Below are positions 18,223-26,718 of a stretch of DNA of 64,000 nucleotides, in pieces. The DNA comes from Streptomyces sp. 35G-GA-8 (GTDB taxonomy: Bacteria; Actinomycetota; Actinomycetes; Streptomycetales; Streptomycetaceae). The number at the start of each line of letters is the position of its first letter. Positions within the stretch are counted from its first letter, which is position 1. Where the stretch lies: assembly GCF_023534745.1 (NCBI RefSeq), contig NZ_JAMHJQ010000009.1, positions 372,001 through 436,000 of the forward strand. Reading direction: 5' to 3'. The notes below the pieces were generated by a model. It searched no databases, was not told where the DNA came from, and saw only the letters and a program-made list of their open reading frames with translations. A program made the translations under genes and the position numbers.

Positions 18223-18644
18223 TCCCGGGCGCCCGTCGTGGCCAGGCCGGGCACGCCCCGCCCGCCCCGGCCAGGCCCGTCCCGGCCAGGCCCGCCCCAC
18301 CAGGCACGCACTGTCTGGCGGGGCACGCCCGGCCACACACACTCCGCCCGGCACGCGCTGCCCGGCCCCCGCCCCGCACCCCGCCGCCCCTCGATCACCC
18401 CGCCCCGCCCGGCCGGGCTGCCACGCCGCACGCCCTCACCCACCCCCTCGCGTCAGCAGCTTTGCCCAAAGCCATTCCATCGGGTGACCGTTGGGCCATC
18501 CGGATGACGGGTCTCCAGGGTCCAACTAGGGTGCGGCGCAGGCGTTCCGGCACTTGGCCCATCGGCATTGCGATGTCAGTGACGGGTGCCACAGTGGGGG
18601 AGTGAGCAACGCAGGCCGCGGGGCAGAGGGGGTGAGGTCCGACC
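18223..18644. other. Intergenic region with strongly C-biased repeats
   Basis: No gene is seen. Bases about 18240-18450 are a cytosine-rich run on the plus strand, made of imperfect copies of CCAGGCCCGYCCCGG and GGCACGC units, with very few G-rich counterparts. The last 170 bases have balanced composition and presumably carry the promoter of the next gene; no consensus could be assigned. Confidence 0.6.
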
Positions 18645-20618
18645 ATGTCCGGTTCCGGTATCCGTGAGGAGATGGGTGCTCAGGGCGCCCGTGTACGGGC
18701 TCTCGCCGTGCTGCGCATCCGCAGCAGGGCGCTGGCCGTGGCGCTGCTGCCCGCCGCCGTCGCCGTCGTACTGCTTGTCGGCGGCGCCACGGGCCGTATC
18801 AGTGGTGGGGGCTGGGACATCGCGCGCTGGGCCGTGACGGGCTTCGCGCTCGTCGTGCTGCTGCTCGCGGGTGCCGTCGCCGCCGTGGTCGCCCGCGCCA
18901 GGCCCGCGCTCAGCCCCACGGTCCCCGTCACCGAGAAGGCCGCCCCCGATCTCTACCGGCTGGTGCGCGATCTCGCGGAGCGGCTCGATGTGCCCGCGCC
19001 CTCCGCCATAGCGCTGACCCCGGACTGCGACAGCTGGCTGGAGGACCGTACGCATCCGGCGCACGCCGAGGCGTTCTCGCGTACGCACGCGGACCCATAT
19101 ACGCGCCACCGCGCGCTGTCCGGCTTCGGTGGCGGCCGTCGGCGCGCCGCCCGGCGGATCCCCGCCGCCCCTGTCCTCGTGATCGGTTCGCCCTTCCTGT
19201 GGTGGATGCGGGTCGCCGAGCTGCGCGCCGTACTGGCCCCCGTCGTGGCGGGTACGGGACCCTCGGCGCACCCCGACATAGCCGCGGCCCGCCGGTTCGT
19301 TCGGGGGTTGGACGCGGCGGTGGCTGTCGCGACCCGGCCGGGCCTGGGGCCGATACGACGGGTGGCGCTGGGTTTTGTCGGCCGGATCGCCAAGCTGCTG
19401 CTGCGCGGCTGCGGCGAGCACGCCGCGCTGATGGAGCGCGGCGTGGCGGCAGCGGCGTCCGAGCGCGCGCAGGCGGTGGACTACGGTCTGCGGATCGTCG
19501 CCCAGGAACAGGTCGGCCTCGCGTACGCGGGCTGGGACCGGCTGCTGACCAGGGTCGCCCTGCCCGCGTGGCGCATGGGCCGCTGGCCCTCCCGGCTGGA
19601 CGCCGGCGTGGTGTCCGCCCTCACCGAGCTGTCCCGCCGCGACAGCCTCGCGGAAGGCTTCGCCTCCCGGCTCGGCGAGCGTCCCGCCTGCGATCTGCTC
19701 GAAGAACCGGGCGTGGTCGACGAGGCGGCCTCCCTGCTGGCCGCCCGCCTCTTCCACGGCGGCCCGGCCGAGGCGGGCCCGGACTGGTCCCCGGTGGACT
19801 GGCAGCAGTATCCGGAAGAGGTCGTCGACCGTAAGTGGCGCACGGAAGCGGCCAGGCTGCACCGCGTCCTCGACACCATGGGGGTACGGTGCTCCGCCGA
19901 CCCCTCGGGCTCCGCGCTGAGCCCGGGCCCGACCCTGGAACGGGTCATCGACCATCTCTCCCGGCACGACGCCGGGTCGGACAAGCCCACTGGGACCAGC
20001 GGCTCCACCATGGCCGGAGGGACGAGCAAGAGCAGGACGAGCGAGAACAGGACGAGCGAGAACAGCGAGACCAGTGACTCGGCCGAAGCCGCCGACACAG
20101 CCGGAGCCGCCGACACGGCCAGAACCGCCGTCACCGCCGGAACGCCTGGAACCGCCGCAACCACTGGAAGCACTGGAAGCACTGGAACCGCCAGGACCGG
20201 TGGCGAGGCCGGTGACGCCTGTGAGCCCGGCGACGCCTTGGCCGCGGGCATCAGCGCTGAGCTGGCCCGCGAAGAGGCGGCGGCGGCCCCGTCCACCCCG
20301 GCGGAGGCCGCGAGCGACGCCCTCGCGCTCTGGGGCACCGACCCGCTGCCCCTCTTTCCGCTCCAGCCGCCCCGCAGCGGCCGTGAGCTGCTCGCCGACC
20401 ATGTCACGGCGATGGTCTGCTGCTCCGCCGTCGACACGGCGGGCGCCGTGCCCGGTCTCGACTGGCTCGACGGCCCGGCGCTCCTGATCGACGGCGAGCG
20501 CCGCGCGGACCTGAGCGGGCGCGTCCTCAGCCTGGTCGAGGGCGGCGACGCGGAACCGCTCCGTTCCTGGCTGGTCTCGCTCGGTGTACGGGCCGAGAAG
20601 CCCGTACGCCTCGTGTGA
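18645..20618 (+). CDS. Membrane protein resembling M48 peptidases without the zinc motif
   Basis: Protein of 657 residues. Two membrane helices lie at about 30-50 and 62-84 (ALAVALLPAAVAVVLLVGG; WAVTGFALVVLLLAGAVAAV). The region VLVIGSPFLWWMRVAELRAVLAP at about 178-199 follows the pattern of M48 (HtpX/Ste24) peptidases, in which a similar segment runs directly into HExxH; here the continuation is PVVAGTG, so the zinc ligands are missing. Residues about 440-540 are a Thr/Ala/Gly/Ser-rich expanded repeat. A cytoplasmic C-terminal part (GRVLSLVEGGDAEPLRSWLV) looks folded. It sits between purD and purC in the same orientation. The peptidase relation is a pattern judgement and needs a structure search; otherwise it is a conserved protein of unknown function. 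Confidence 0.75.
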   Translation: MSGSGIREEMGAQGARVRALAVLRIRSRALAVALLPAAVAVVLLVGGATGRISGGGWDIARWAVTGFALVVLLLAGAVAAVVARARPALSPTVPVTEKAAPDLYRLVRDLAERLDVPAPSAIALTPDCDSWLEDRTHPAHAEAFSRTHADPYTRHRALSGFGGGRRRAARRIPAAPVLVIGSPFLWWMRVAELRAVLAPVVAGTGPSAHPDIAAARRFVRGLDAAVAVATRPGLGPIRRVALGFVGRIAKLLLRGCGEHAALMERGVAAAASERAQAVDYGLRIVAQEQVGLAYAGWDRLLTRVALPAWRMGRWPSRLDAGVVSALTELSRRDSLAEGFASRLGERPACDLLEEPGVVDEAASLLAARLFHGGPAEAGPDWSPVDWQQYPEEVVDRKWRTEAARLHRVLDTMGVRCSADPSGSALSPGPTLERVIDHLSRHDAGSDKPTGTSGSTMAGGTSKSRTSENRTSENSETSDSAEAADTAGAADTARTAVTAGTPGTAATTGSTGSTGTARTGGEAGDACEPGDALAAGISAELAREEAAAAPSTPAEAASDALALWGTDPLPLFPLQPPRSGRELLADHVTAMVCCSAVDTAGAVPGLDWLDGPALLIDGERRADLSGRVLSLVEGGDAEPLRSWLVSLGVRAEKPVRLV

Positions 20619-20990
20619 GTCGCGCCACACGCCGCGGAGACCCGTCACACGCCCGTCCGAGGGCCGGAAATCGCCACCCGCCGCACGACAGCGCACGACA
20701 GCGCACGGCACGGGGCCCGGCGATCCGCCCGGCGTCACCCCGCGAGCGCCGATCGGCGCCCATCCTTTATCACACCGTGCATCCCGATTGTCGCCTTCCG
20801 TTAAGGTTAATTCGCAACGAACGGTGACGGAGTGCGTGCGTAATGTGATGTGCTGGGGATCGCCGCTTACACCCGACCGCTTCACCGGCCGGATAAACGG
20901 TCGTATCACCGGCGCGTCGGCGCTCGCGTCGGCGCATTCATCAATGGTCGTGCCACCTGATGGCGCGGGGGCTCGGAGGAGGGGCGCACC
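20619..20990. other. Intergenic region, 372 bases
   Basis: Contains three head-to-tail copies of a GCGCACGACA-like unit near 20690-20715 and a locally AT-richer stretch (TTAAGGTTAATTCGCAACG near 20800) that may mark a promoter for the downstream gene. No ORF with coding character or RNA gene is seen. Confidence 0.5.
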
Positions 20991-22517
20991 ATGGGGGCGG
21001 ACCAGATCCGGCGGTGGGAATCGGGTGCGCTCGCCCACGCGGTCAGCGATCCCTTCGGTCAGGGCCCGCTGCCCTGGCTGCGCGGCAGCGAGAACTACTT
21101 CGACGACACCGGCCATGTCGTGCCCTGGTACGCCGATCCGCATCTGGGCAGCGGCAGCCACGGCGGTCACGGGCACCACGGCGGTCACGGACACCACGGC
21201 GGCCATCACGGCGGCAGCGCCGGCAGCGGTGGCACCCGTACCGCCGACGACGTACGACGCCAGATCAAGGGCTTCGCGTCCACCGGCGCCGTCGCGCCCG
21301 GCGAGGCCATCGACTTCCATGTGACGGTCGACCCGCCCCAGCAGTTCTCGGTCGACATCTACCGGATCGGGCACTACGGCGGCGACGGCGCCCGCAAGAT
21401 CATCACCAGCCCGCGGCTCTCCGGAATCGTCCAGCCGCCCCCGCTCGCCGCCGACCGGACCGTCTCCTGCCATCACTGGTGGCTCTCCTGGCGGCTCCAG
21501 ATCCCGGAGTTCTGGGCCCTCGGCGCCTATGTCGCCGTCCTCACGACGCTCGACGGCTACCGCTCCCACATCCCCTTCACGGTCCGCGACAGCCACCCGG
21601 CCGACCTGCTCCTGCTCCTCCCCGACATCACCTGGCAGGCGTACAACCTCTATCCCGAGGACGGCCACACCGGCGCCAGCCTCTACCACGCCTGGGACGA
21701 GGAGGGCCGGCTCCTCGGCGAGCGCGACGCCGCCACGACCGTCTCCTTCGACCGCCCCTACGCGGGCGCGGGACTGCCGCTCCATGTCGGCCACGCCTAC
21801 GACTTCATCCGCTGGGCCGAGCGGTACGGCTACGACCTCGCCTACGCCGACACCCGCGATCTGCACGCGGGCCGTGTCGACCCCAGCCGTTACCGGGGCC
21901 TGGTCTTCCCCGGCCATGACGAGTACTGGTCCGTGCCCATGCGCCGGACCGTCGAGGCCGCGCGGGACGGCGGCACCTCACTCGTCTTCCTCTCCGCCAA
22001 CACCATGTACTGGCAGGTGGAGTTGGGGCCCTCGGCCTCCGGCGTCCCCGACCGCCTGCTCACCTGCCGCAAGCGCCGAGGTCCCGGCCGCCCCGCGCTC
22101 TGGCGCGAGGTGGACCGGCCGGAGCAGCAGCTGCTCGGTATCCAGTACGCGGGCCGCGTCCCCGAGCCGCGCCCCCTGGTCGTACGGAACGCCGATCACT
22201 GGCTCTGGGAAGCCACCGGCGCGACCGAGGGCGACGAGATCGAGGGCCTGGTCGCCGGTGAGGCGGACCGTTACTTCCCGCGTACCGCGCTCCCCGAGCA
22301 CCAGGACCGGATCCTGCTCGCGCACTCCCCGTACCGCGATCTCGACAACAGCAGGCGCCACCAGGAGACCTCGCTCTACCGCGCGCCGTCCGGCGCGCTC
22401 GTCTTCGCGTCGGGGACTTTCGCGTGGTCCCCGGCGCTGGACCGGCCGGGCCATGTGGACGCCCGTATCCAGCGCGCGACCGCCAACCTCCTGGACCGGA
22501 TCTGCAAGCGGGACTGA
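20991..22517 (+). CDS. N,N-dimethylformamidase large-subunit-like protein with His-rich insert
   Basis: Protein of 508 residues related to the large (beta) subunit of N,N-dimethylformamidase. The repeated FSVDIYRIGHYGGDGARKI block, LLLLPDITWQAYNLY, and a glutamine-amidotransferase-like core with FPGHDEYWSVPMRR and LVFLSANTMYWQVE are the parts that show it. The genuine enzyme hydrolyses dimethylformamide and needs iron and a small subunit; no small-subunit gene is visible, so substrate and activity are open. Residues about 57-74 are a His/Gly repeat (GHGGHGHH units) that could bind metal. GGAGGAGGGG precedes ATG 20991. It lacks a signal peptide, so it is probably cytosolic. Confidence 0.8.
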   Translation: MGADQIRRWESGALAHAVSDPFGQGPLPWLRGSENYFDDTGHVVPWYADPHLGSGSHGGHGHHGGHGHHGGHHGGSAGSGGTRTADDVRRQIKGFASTGAVAPGEAIDFHVTVDPPQQFSVDIYRIGHYGGDGARKIITSPRLSGIVQPPPLAADRTVSCHHWWLSWRLQIPEFWALGAYVAVLTTLDGYRSHIPFTVRDSHPADLLLLLPDITWQAYNLYPEDGHTGASLYHAWDEEGRLLGERDAATTVSFDRPYAGAGLPLHVGHAYDFIRWAERYGYDLAYADTRDLHAGRVDPSRYRGLVFPGHDEYWSVPMRRTVEAARDGGTSLVFLSANTMYWQVELGPSASGVPDRLLTCRKRRGPGRPALWREVDRPEQQLLGIQYAGRVPEPRPLVVRNADHWLWEATGATEGDEIEGLVAGEADRYFPRTALPEHQDRILLAHSPYRDLDNSRRHQETSLYRAPSGALVFASGTFAWSPALDRPGHVDARIQRATANLLDRICKRD

Positions 22518-22630
22518 GGGCACGGGGAGCCGGCTGCCCACGGCGCACCGCACCCCTGCGAGCTGGGACTTCCGGCATACGGGAGAATCGAGGCGATCTC
22601 TCAGATCGGACAGAACCACGGGGAGGAACC

Positions 22631-23530
22631 GTGTCCGGATTCGTAGAAAAGCCCGAGCCCGTCGAGGTGCCGGGTCTGGTGCACATCCACACCGGCAAGG
22701 TGCGGGATCTGTACCGGAACGAGGCGGGCGACCTCGTGATGGTCGCCAGTGACCGAATGTCCGCGTACGACTGGGTGCTGCCCACCGAATTCCCCGACAA
22801 GGGCCGGGTGCTCACCCAGCTCTCGCTCTGGTGGTTCGAGAAGCTCAGCGACCTCGTGCCCAACCATGTGATCTCCACCGACCTCCCCCCGGGCGCCCCC
22901 GCCGACTGGGCCGGCCGCACGCTCATCTGCCGGTCGCTCCGGATGATCCCGGTGGAGTGCGTCGCCCGCGGCTATCTGACGGGCTCGGGTCTCGCCGAGT
23001 ACGAGCAGACCCGTACCGTCTGCGGGCTCGCGCTCCCCGAAGGGCTCACGGACGGCTCCGAGCTGCCCGCGCCGATCTTCACGCCCGCCACCAAGGCGGC
23101 GGTCGGTGACCACGACGAGAACGTCCCGTACGAGGAAGTCGCCCACCAGGCCGGCGCGGAGACCGCCGCCCTGCTGCGCCGGACGACCCTCGACATCTAC
23201 GGCCGGGCCCGGGACATCGCCCGCGACCGGGGGATCATCCTCGCCGACACCAAGTTCGAGTTCGGCTTCGACGGCGATGATCTGGTGCTCGCCGACGAGG
23301 TGTTGACCCCCGACTCCTCGCGTTTCTGGCCGGCCGCCGACTGGGAGCCGGGCCACCCGCAGCCGTCGTTCGACAAGCAGTACGTACGCGACTGGCTGAC
23401 CTCCCCGGAGTCCGGCTGGGACCGCCGGAGCGAGCAGCCGCCGCCCCCGCTGCCGAGGGAGATCGTCGACGCGACCCGAGCGAAGTACCTGGAGGCGTAC
23501 GAACTCCTCACCGGCCTCAGCTGGCGGTAG
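22631..23530 (+). CDS. purC: Phosphoribosylaminoimidazole-succinocarboxamide synthase
   Basis: SAICAR synthetase of 299 residues; joins CAIR and aspartate with ATP, purine step 8. The family blocks are HTGKVRDLYR near residue 17, VASDRMSAYDWVLPTEFPDK, VECVARGYLTGSG and the C-terminal LADTKFEFGFD plus DEVLTPDSSRFWPA. GTG 22631 follows GGGAGGAACC. A strong terminator lies 50 bases after the stop. The gap of 113 bases to the preceding gene allows either its own promoter or read-through. Confidence 0.97.
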   Translation: MSGFVEKPEPVEVPGLVHIHTGKVRDLYRNEAGDLVMVASDRMSAYDWVLPTEFPDKGRVLTQLSLWWFEKLSDLVPNHVISTDLPPGAPADWAGRTLICRSLRMIPVECVARGYLTGSGLAEYEQTRTVCGLALPEGLTDGSELPAPIFTPATKAAVGDHDENVPYEEVAHQAGAETAALLRRTTLDIYGRARDIARDRGIILADTKFEFGFDGDDLVLADEVLTPDSSRFWPAADWEPGHPQPSFDKQYVRDWLTSPESGWDRRSEQPPPPLPREIVDATRAKYLEAYELLTGLSWR

Positions 23531-23577
23531 GCCCCGGCCCGCACGAGCAGCGGCCGAGACCTGCCATCGGAACACAG

Positions 23578-23612
23578 AGAAGCCCCCCGGCCGATTCGGC
23601 CGGGGGGCTTCT
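23578..23612. terminator. Bidirectional hairpin terminator
   Basis: AGAAGCCCCCCGGCCGA pairs with its complement across a short TT loop. It ends purC on the plus strand and the tRNA-Gly transcript on the minus strand. Confidence 0.9.
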
Positions 23613-23618
23613 GCACTG

Positions 23619-23691
23619 AGCGGACGACCAGGTTCGAACTGGCGACCTCAACCTTGGCAAGGTTGCGCTCTACCAACTGAGCTACGTCCGC
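23619..23691 (-). tRNA. tRNA-Gly (GCC), copy 1
   Basis: Minus-strand cloverleaf with acceptor GCGGACG/CGTCCGC, anticodon loop TTGCCAA (GCC), canonical D-loop GG and T-loop TTCGAAC, discriminator U. CCA is not encoded. Identical to the copy at 27825. Confidence 0.97.
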
Positions 23692-23713
23692 GTGCGCCGT
23701 GGCGCGGAGCCAA

Positions 23714-24325
23714 CTATACCCAACCTCGCTCGCGTGCGAGACGCACCGCCGTATGTCGGTTCTCCGCCCCCAGTTTCGAGGCCGCCGACGACAGATAGTT
23801 CCGTACGGTCCCCTGCGACAGAGACGCGCGCTCCGCGACCTCCGAGATGGGTGCTCCGTCCGCCGCCAGCTCCAGGACCTCGGCCTCCCGCGCGGTGAGC
23901 GGCGAGTCCCCGGCCGAGATGGCGTCCGCCGCCAACTCGGGGTCGACGAAACGGTTCCCGGCGTGGACGGTGCGGATGATCTCGGCGAGCTGCCGCGCGC
24001 TCACCGTCTTCGGTACGAAGCCCCGTACGCCCGCGGCCAGCGCCCGCTTCAGATGGCCCGGCCGGCCGTGGCTCGTCACGATCATCGTCCGGCAGCCGGG
24101 CAGATCGGTACGGAGCGATGTGGCGACTTTCACACCGTCCGCGCCGGGCATCTGGAGATCCAGTACGGCCACATCGGGCCGGTGGGCCCGTGCCATCGCC
24201 AGCGCCTCGGGCCCGGAGGCCGCCTCGGCGACCACGATCAGATCGTCTTCGAGCGCGAGCAGGGCGGCGAGCGCGCCCCGGATCAGATGCTCGTCGTCGG
24301 CGAGCAGGACGCGAACAGGACTCAT
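23714..24325 (-). CDS. DesR-like response regulator (NarL family)
   Basis: Response regulator of 203 residues. Receiver domain with VLLADDEHLIRG, phospho-acceptor in DVAVLDLQMPGADG, TMIVTSHG and GFVPKT; LuxR-type HTH at the C-terminus (SPLTAREAEVLELAADG, then GTVRNYLSSAASKLG). The ATG overlaps the stop of the kinase gene (ATGA). Together with the kinase and ABC-2 genes upstream it forms one operon of the yvfRS-yvfTU type, where the system commonly controls the exporter. Signal and target are unknown. Confidence 0.94.
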   Translation of the reverse strand: MSPVRVLLADDEHLIRGALAALLALEDDLIVVAEAASGPEALAMARAHRPDVAVLDLQMPGADGVKVATSLRTDLPGCRTMIVTSHGRPGHLKRALAAGVRGFVPKTVSARQLAEIIRTVHAGNRFVDPELAADAISAGDSPLTAREAEVLELAADGAPISEVAERASLSQGTVRNYLSSAASKLGAENRHTAVRLARERGWV

Positions 24326-25851
24326 ACCGTCACTTCCTCGCCGGTCTCGGTCTCGCCGGTCTCACCGACCTCATCGTCCACGGGGCGTACGTGCCCGGTG
24401 TGCCCGGGGTGGCCGGTGTTCCCAGAGGGCTCGGCGTGGTCGGCGGGGTCGGCGGGGCCGGTGTGCTCGGTGACCGTCCTCGGCAGCGGCACCCGCGCCG
24501 TCAGTACGAAGCAGCCGTCCGCCGTACTCCCCGCTTCGAGGGTCCCGTCCAGCGCGGCCAGTCGCTCCCGCAGCCCGGCGAGCCCTGAGCCCTTCCCGGA
24601 CAGTCCCGATCCGCGGCGCGCGAGCCCGGCGCCCTTCCCGGCCAACCCGTCGGCGCCGACGTCGGACACCCCGTCGTTCTCCACGGTCAGGACCGCCTCC
24701 CGGCCACCGGACCCACTCCCGGACCCGTGGCACCCGGCCAAAGACCCGGATGCCGAGGACCCGAATGCCGAGGACCCGGATGCCAAGGACCCGGACTCGC
24801 CTGTCTGCGACAGCCGTACGGTGCACCGCCGGGCGTCCCCGTGCCGCAGCACATTCGTCGTCGCTTCCCGTACCACCCACCCGAGAGCCGACTGGATCTC
24901 GGCGGACAGTCCTTCGACATCGCCCCCCTTGATCCGGCAGTCGATGCCCGCCGCCTTCAACACCCCCCGGGCTCCTTCCAGTTCGGTGTGCAGATCCGCT
25001 TCCCGGTAGCCGCGTACGACCTCCCGTACCTCCCGCTGCGACTCCTGCGCGAGCTGCTGCACCTCGGTCATCTGGGTCACCGCCCCCGGCCGGTCGCGCT
25101 CGGCCAGCTGGACCGCCAGCTCGCTCTTCAGCGCGATCACCGCGAGATTGCGGCCCATGACATCGTGCAGATCGCGCCCGAACCGCAAGCGCTCCTCCGC
25201 GATCGCCAGCCGCGTATGCAGCTCGCGTGCCTCGTCCAGCTCCCAGACGACGCTGACCAACCAGGCCGAGAAGACATAGGTGAACGCGAGAGCCGCACTC
25301 GTGGCGGTGACCCCGGCCGCGTTCGCGACGGCGTTGTTCCACTCCAGCCCCACCACCAGACTCATGACCGCCGTCCCGGCCGCCGTACCGAGCACGGCGT
25401 ACACCCTGTGCGCCGCCGTGCGCAGGCCCAGGGCGATCGCCGCCAGGCCGAAACCGGCGATCCCCATCAAGAGAAACGCGTAGCCCTGATCCTGTGGAAT
25501 GGAATTGGTGTTCCGCAGCGCGAGCAGGATGATGATGCCTCCGCCGGTCAGCGCGGAAACGCTCAGAATCAGCCGTAGAGGCTGCTCGCGTCGGCCGAGA
25601 CGCCAGTCCATGGCCATGGACAGCAGCACACCGCAGAGCACGGCATGTGTGACGACCAACAGAAAGAGCCAGCCGCCGAGCTGCCCCCCGACCTCGCCGC
25701 CGGCTCCGTCGAGGAGCTGCGGAACGCCGATCGCGCCGACTTCGAGGCCCGCGAGGGCGTGGAACGTCCAGCGGGTGTAGAGCTCGACCTTGACCATGTT
25801 GCTCCTGGCCGGCCCGCCCCTGCCGTTCCACCAGCCCGTCAGTCTGGACAT
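24322..25851 (-). CDS. DesK-like sensor histidine kinase with repeat insertions
   Basis: Kinase of 509 residues with about six N-terminal membrane helices (to about 165), a coiled linker, and HisKA_3 segment RFGRDLHDVMGRNLAVIALK with the acceptor His. The HATPase N box is REATTNVLRHG. Between it and the ENDGVSD motif lies a Ser/Gly repeat of about 35 residues (SGSLASGSSAFGSSASG), and the ATP-lid region contains three imperfect copies of GKGSGLA before LAGLRERLAALDG. Both insertions come from period-15 to -21 DNA repeats. A Gly/Thr/Glu-rich tail follows. ATG 25851 has a GAGGAAGGG site. Whether the expanded lid still binds ATP is unclear. Confidence 0.88.
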   Translation of the reverse strand: MSRLTGWWNGRGGPARSNMVKVELYTRWTFHALAGLEVGAIGVPQLLDGAGGEVGGQLGGWLFLLVVTHAVLCGVLLSMAMDWRLGRREQPLRLILSVSALTGGGIIILLALRNTNSIPQDQGYAFLLMGIAGFGLAAIALGLRTAAHRVYAVLGTAAGTAVMSLVVGLEWNNAVANAAGVTATSAALAFTYVFSAWLVSVVWELDEARELHTRLAIAEERLRFGRDLHDVMGRNLAVIALKSELAVQLAERDRPGAVTQMTEVQQLAQESQREVREVVRGYREADLHTELEGARGVLKAAGIDCRIKGGDVEGLSAEIQSALGWVVREATTNVLRHGDARRCTVRLSQTGESGSLASGSSAFGSSASGSLAGCHGSGSGSGGREAVLTVENDGVSDVGADGLAGKGAGLARRGSGLSGKGSGLAGLRERLAALDGTLEAGSTADGCFVLTARVPLPRTVTEHTGPADPADHAEPSGNTGHPGHTGHVRPVDDEVGETGETETGEEVTV

Positions 25852-25890
25852 CGCGCCCTTCCTCGGTGTCCCGGTGCCTGTGTCCGTGTC

Positions 25891-26718
25891 TCAGCGACGT
25901 GGCTCCCAGCGGAACCATCGCTGTACAGCAAACACTGAGAGGATGGTCCAAACCAAGGCGCTCAGCGCCGCGCCGAGCAGGTCGGGGCCGTCCGTCCCGC
26001 CGAGCCAGCCCGCGCGGATCAGCGTCATGGCCCCGGTCACCGGCAGCAGCTCGCAGAACGAGGCCATCCGCTCCGGCAGCGCCTCCAGCGGGATGAACAG
26101 CCCCGAGCCGATCACCGAGATCATGAACAGCGGCATGATGCTGATCTGAGCGCTCTCGACGGTACGGGTGAACGCGGAGGTCACGGCGGCCAGCGCGCTG
26201 AGCAGCAGCAGCCCGATCAGGAGCCCGCCGACCAGCACCACCGGCTGCTGCGGCGCGCGGACATCGAGGAACACGACCCCGGCGGCGATCATCACGGCCG
26301 CCTGTATGAACGCGAGTCCGGCCGCCGGCAGCGCGGTGCCGATCAGGATCTCCCGGTCGGACGCTTCCATCGTGCGGAGCCGCTTGAGCACCAGTTCCTC
26401 GCGCCGCGCGGTGTACGCGGAGGTGAGACTGCCGTAGACGGCCATGATCAGCACCATGCCGATGCCGCCGGTCATCGCCGCCTCAAGGGCGCTGATCCCG
26501 GTCTCGCCGAGGTCGATCCCGCCGAGCGACTGTCTGATCGCCACGATCATTCCGAGCGGTACGAACAGGGCGGTGAACAGCGCCGTTCTGTTCCGCAGGA
26601 GGAGCGAGAACTCGGCCCGGCCGAGCGACTTGAGATGGTCTCCTGTCGTCGTCGTCGTCCGTACGCCGCTCTCCCCGCTCCGGGGGCTCTCCGTCTTCTT
26701 CGAGCTCACCGTGCTCAT
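25891..26718 (-). CDS. ABC-2 type transporter permease
   Basis: Permease of 275 residues with six predicted helices in the ABC-2 pattern (FSLLLRNRTALFTALFVPLG at the first; GMVLIMAVYGSLTSAYTARREELVLKRLR block after the second; ALPERMASFCELLPVTGAMTLIRA near the end). It pairs with the ATPase encoded upstream, whose stop overlaps this ATG (ATGA). The same frame is open farther upstream but only as a shadow of the ATPase gene. Exports of this class include antibiotics and lipids; the substrate is unknown. Confidence 0.92.
   Translation of the reverse strand: MSTVSSKKTESPRSGESGVRTTTTTGDHLKSLGRAEFSLLLRNRTALFTALFVPLGMIVAIRQSLGGIDLGETGISALEAAMTGGIGMVLIMAVYGSLTSAYTARREELVLKRLRTMEASDREILIGTALPAAGLAFIQAAVMIAAGVVFLDVRAPQQPVVLVGGLLIGLLLLSALAAVTSAFTRTVESAQISIMPLFMISVIGSGLFIPLEALPERMASFCELLPVTGAMTLIRAGWLGGTDGPDLLGAALSALVWTILSVFAVQRWFRWEPRR

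Noticed and set aside
18576..21917. A 1113-codon minus-strand frame over the M48-like and DMFase-like genes
   Set aside because: Composition is repetitive and domain-free; the plus-strand genes have clear families and ribosome sites.
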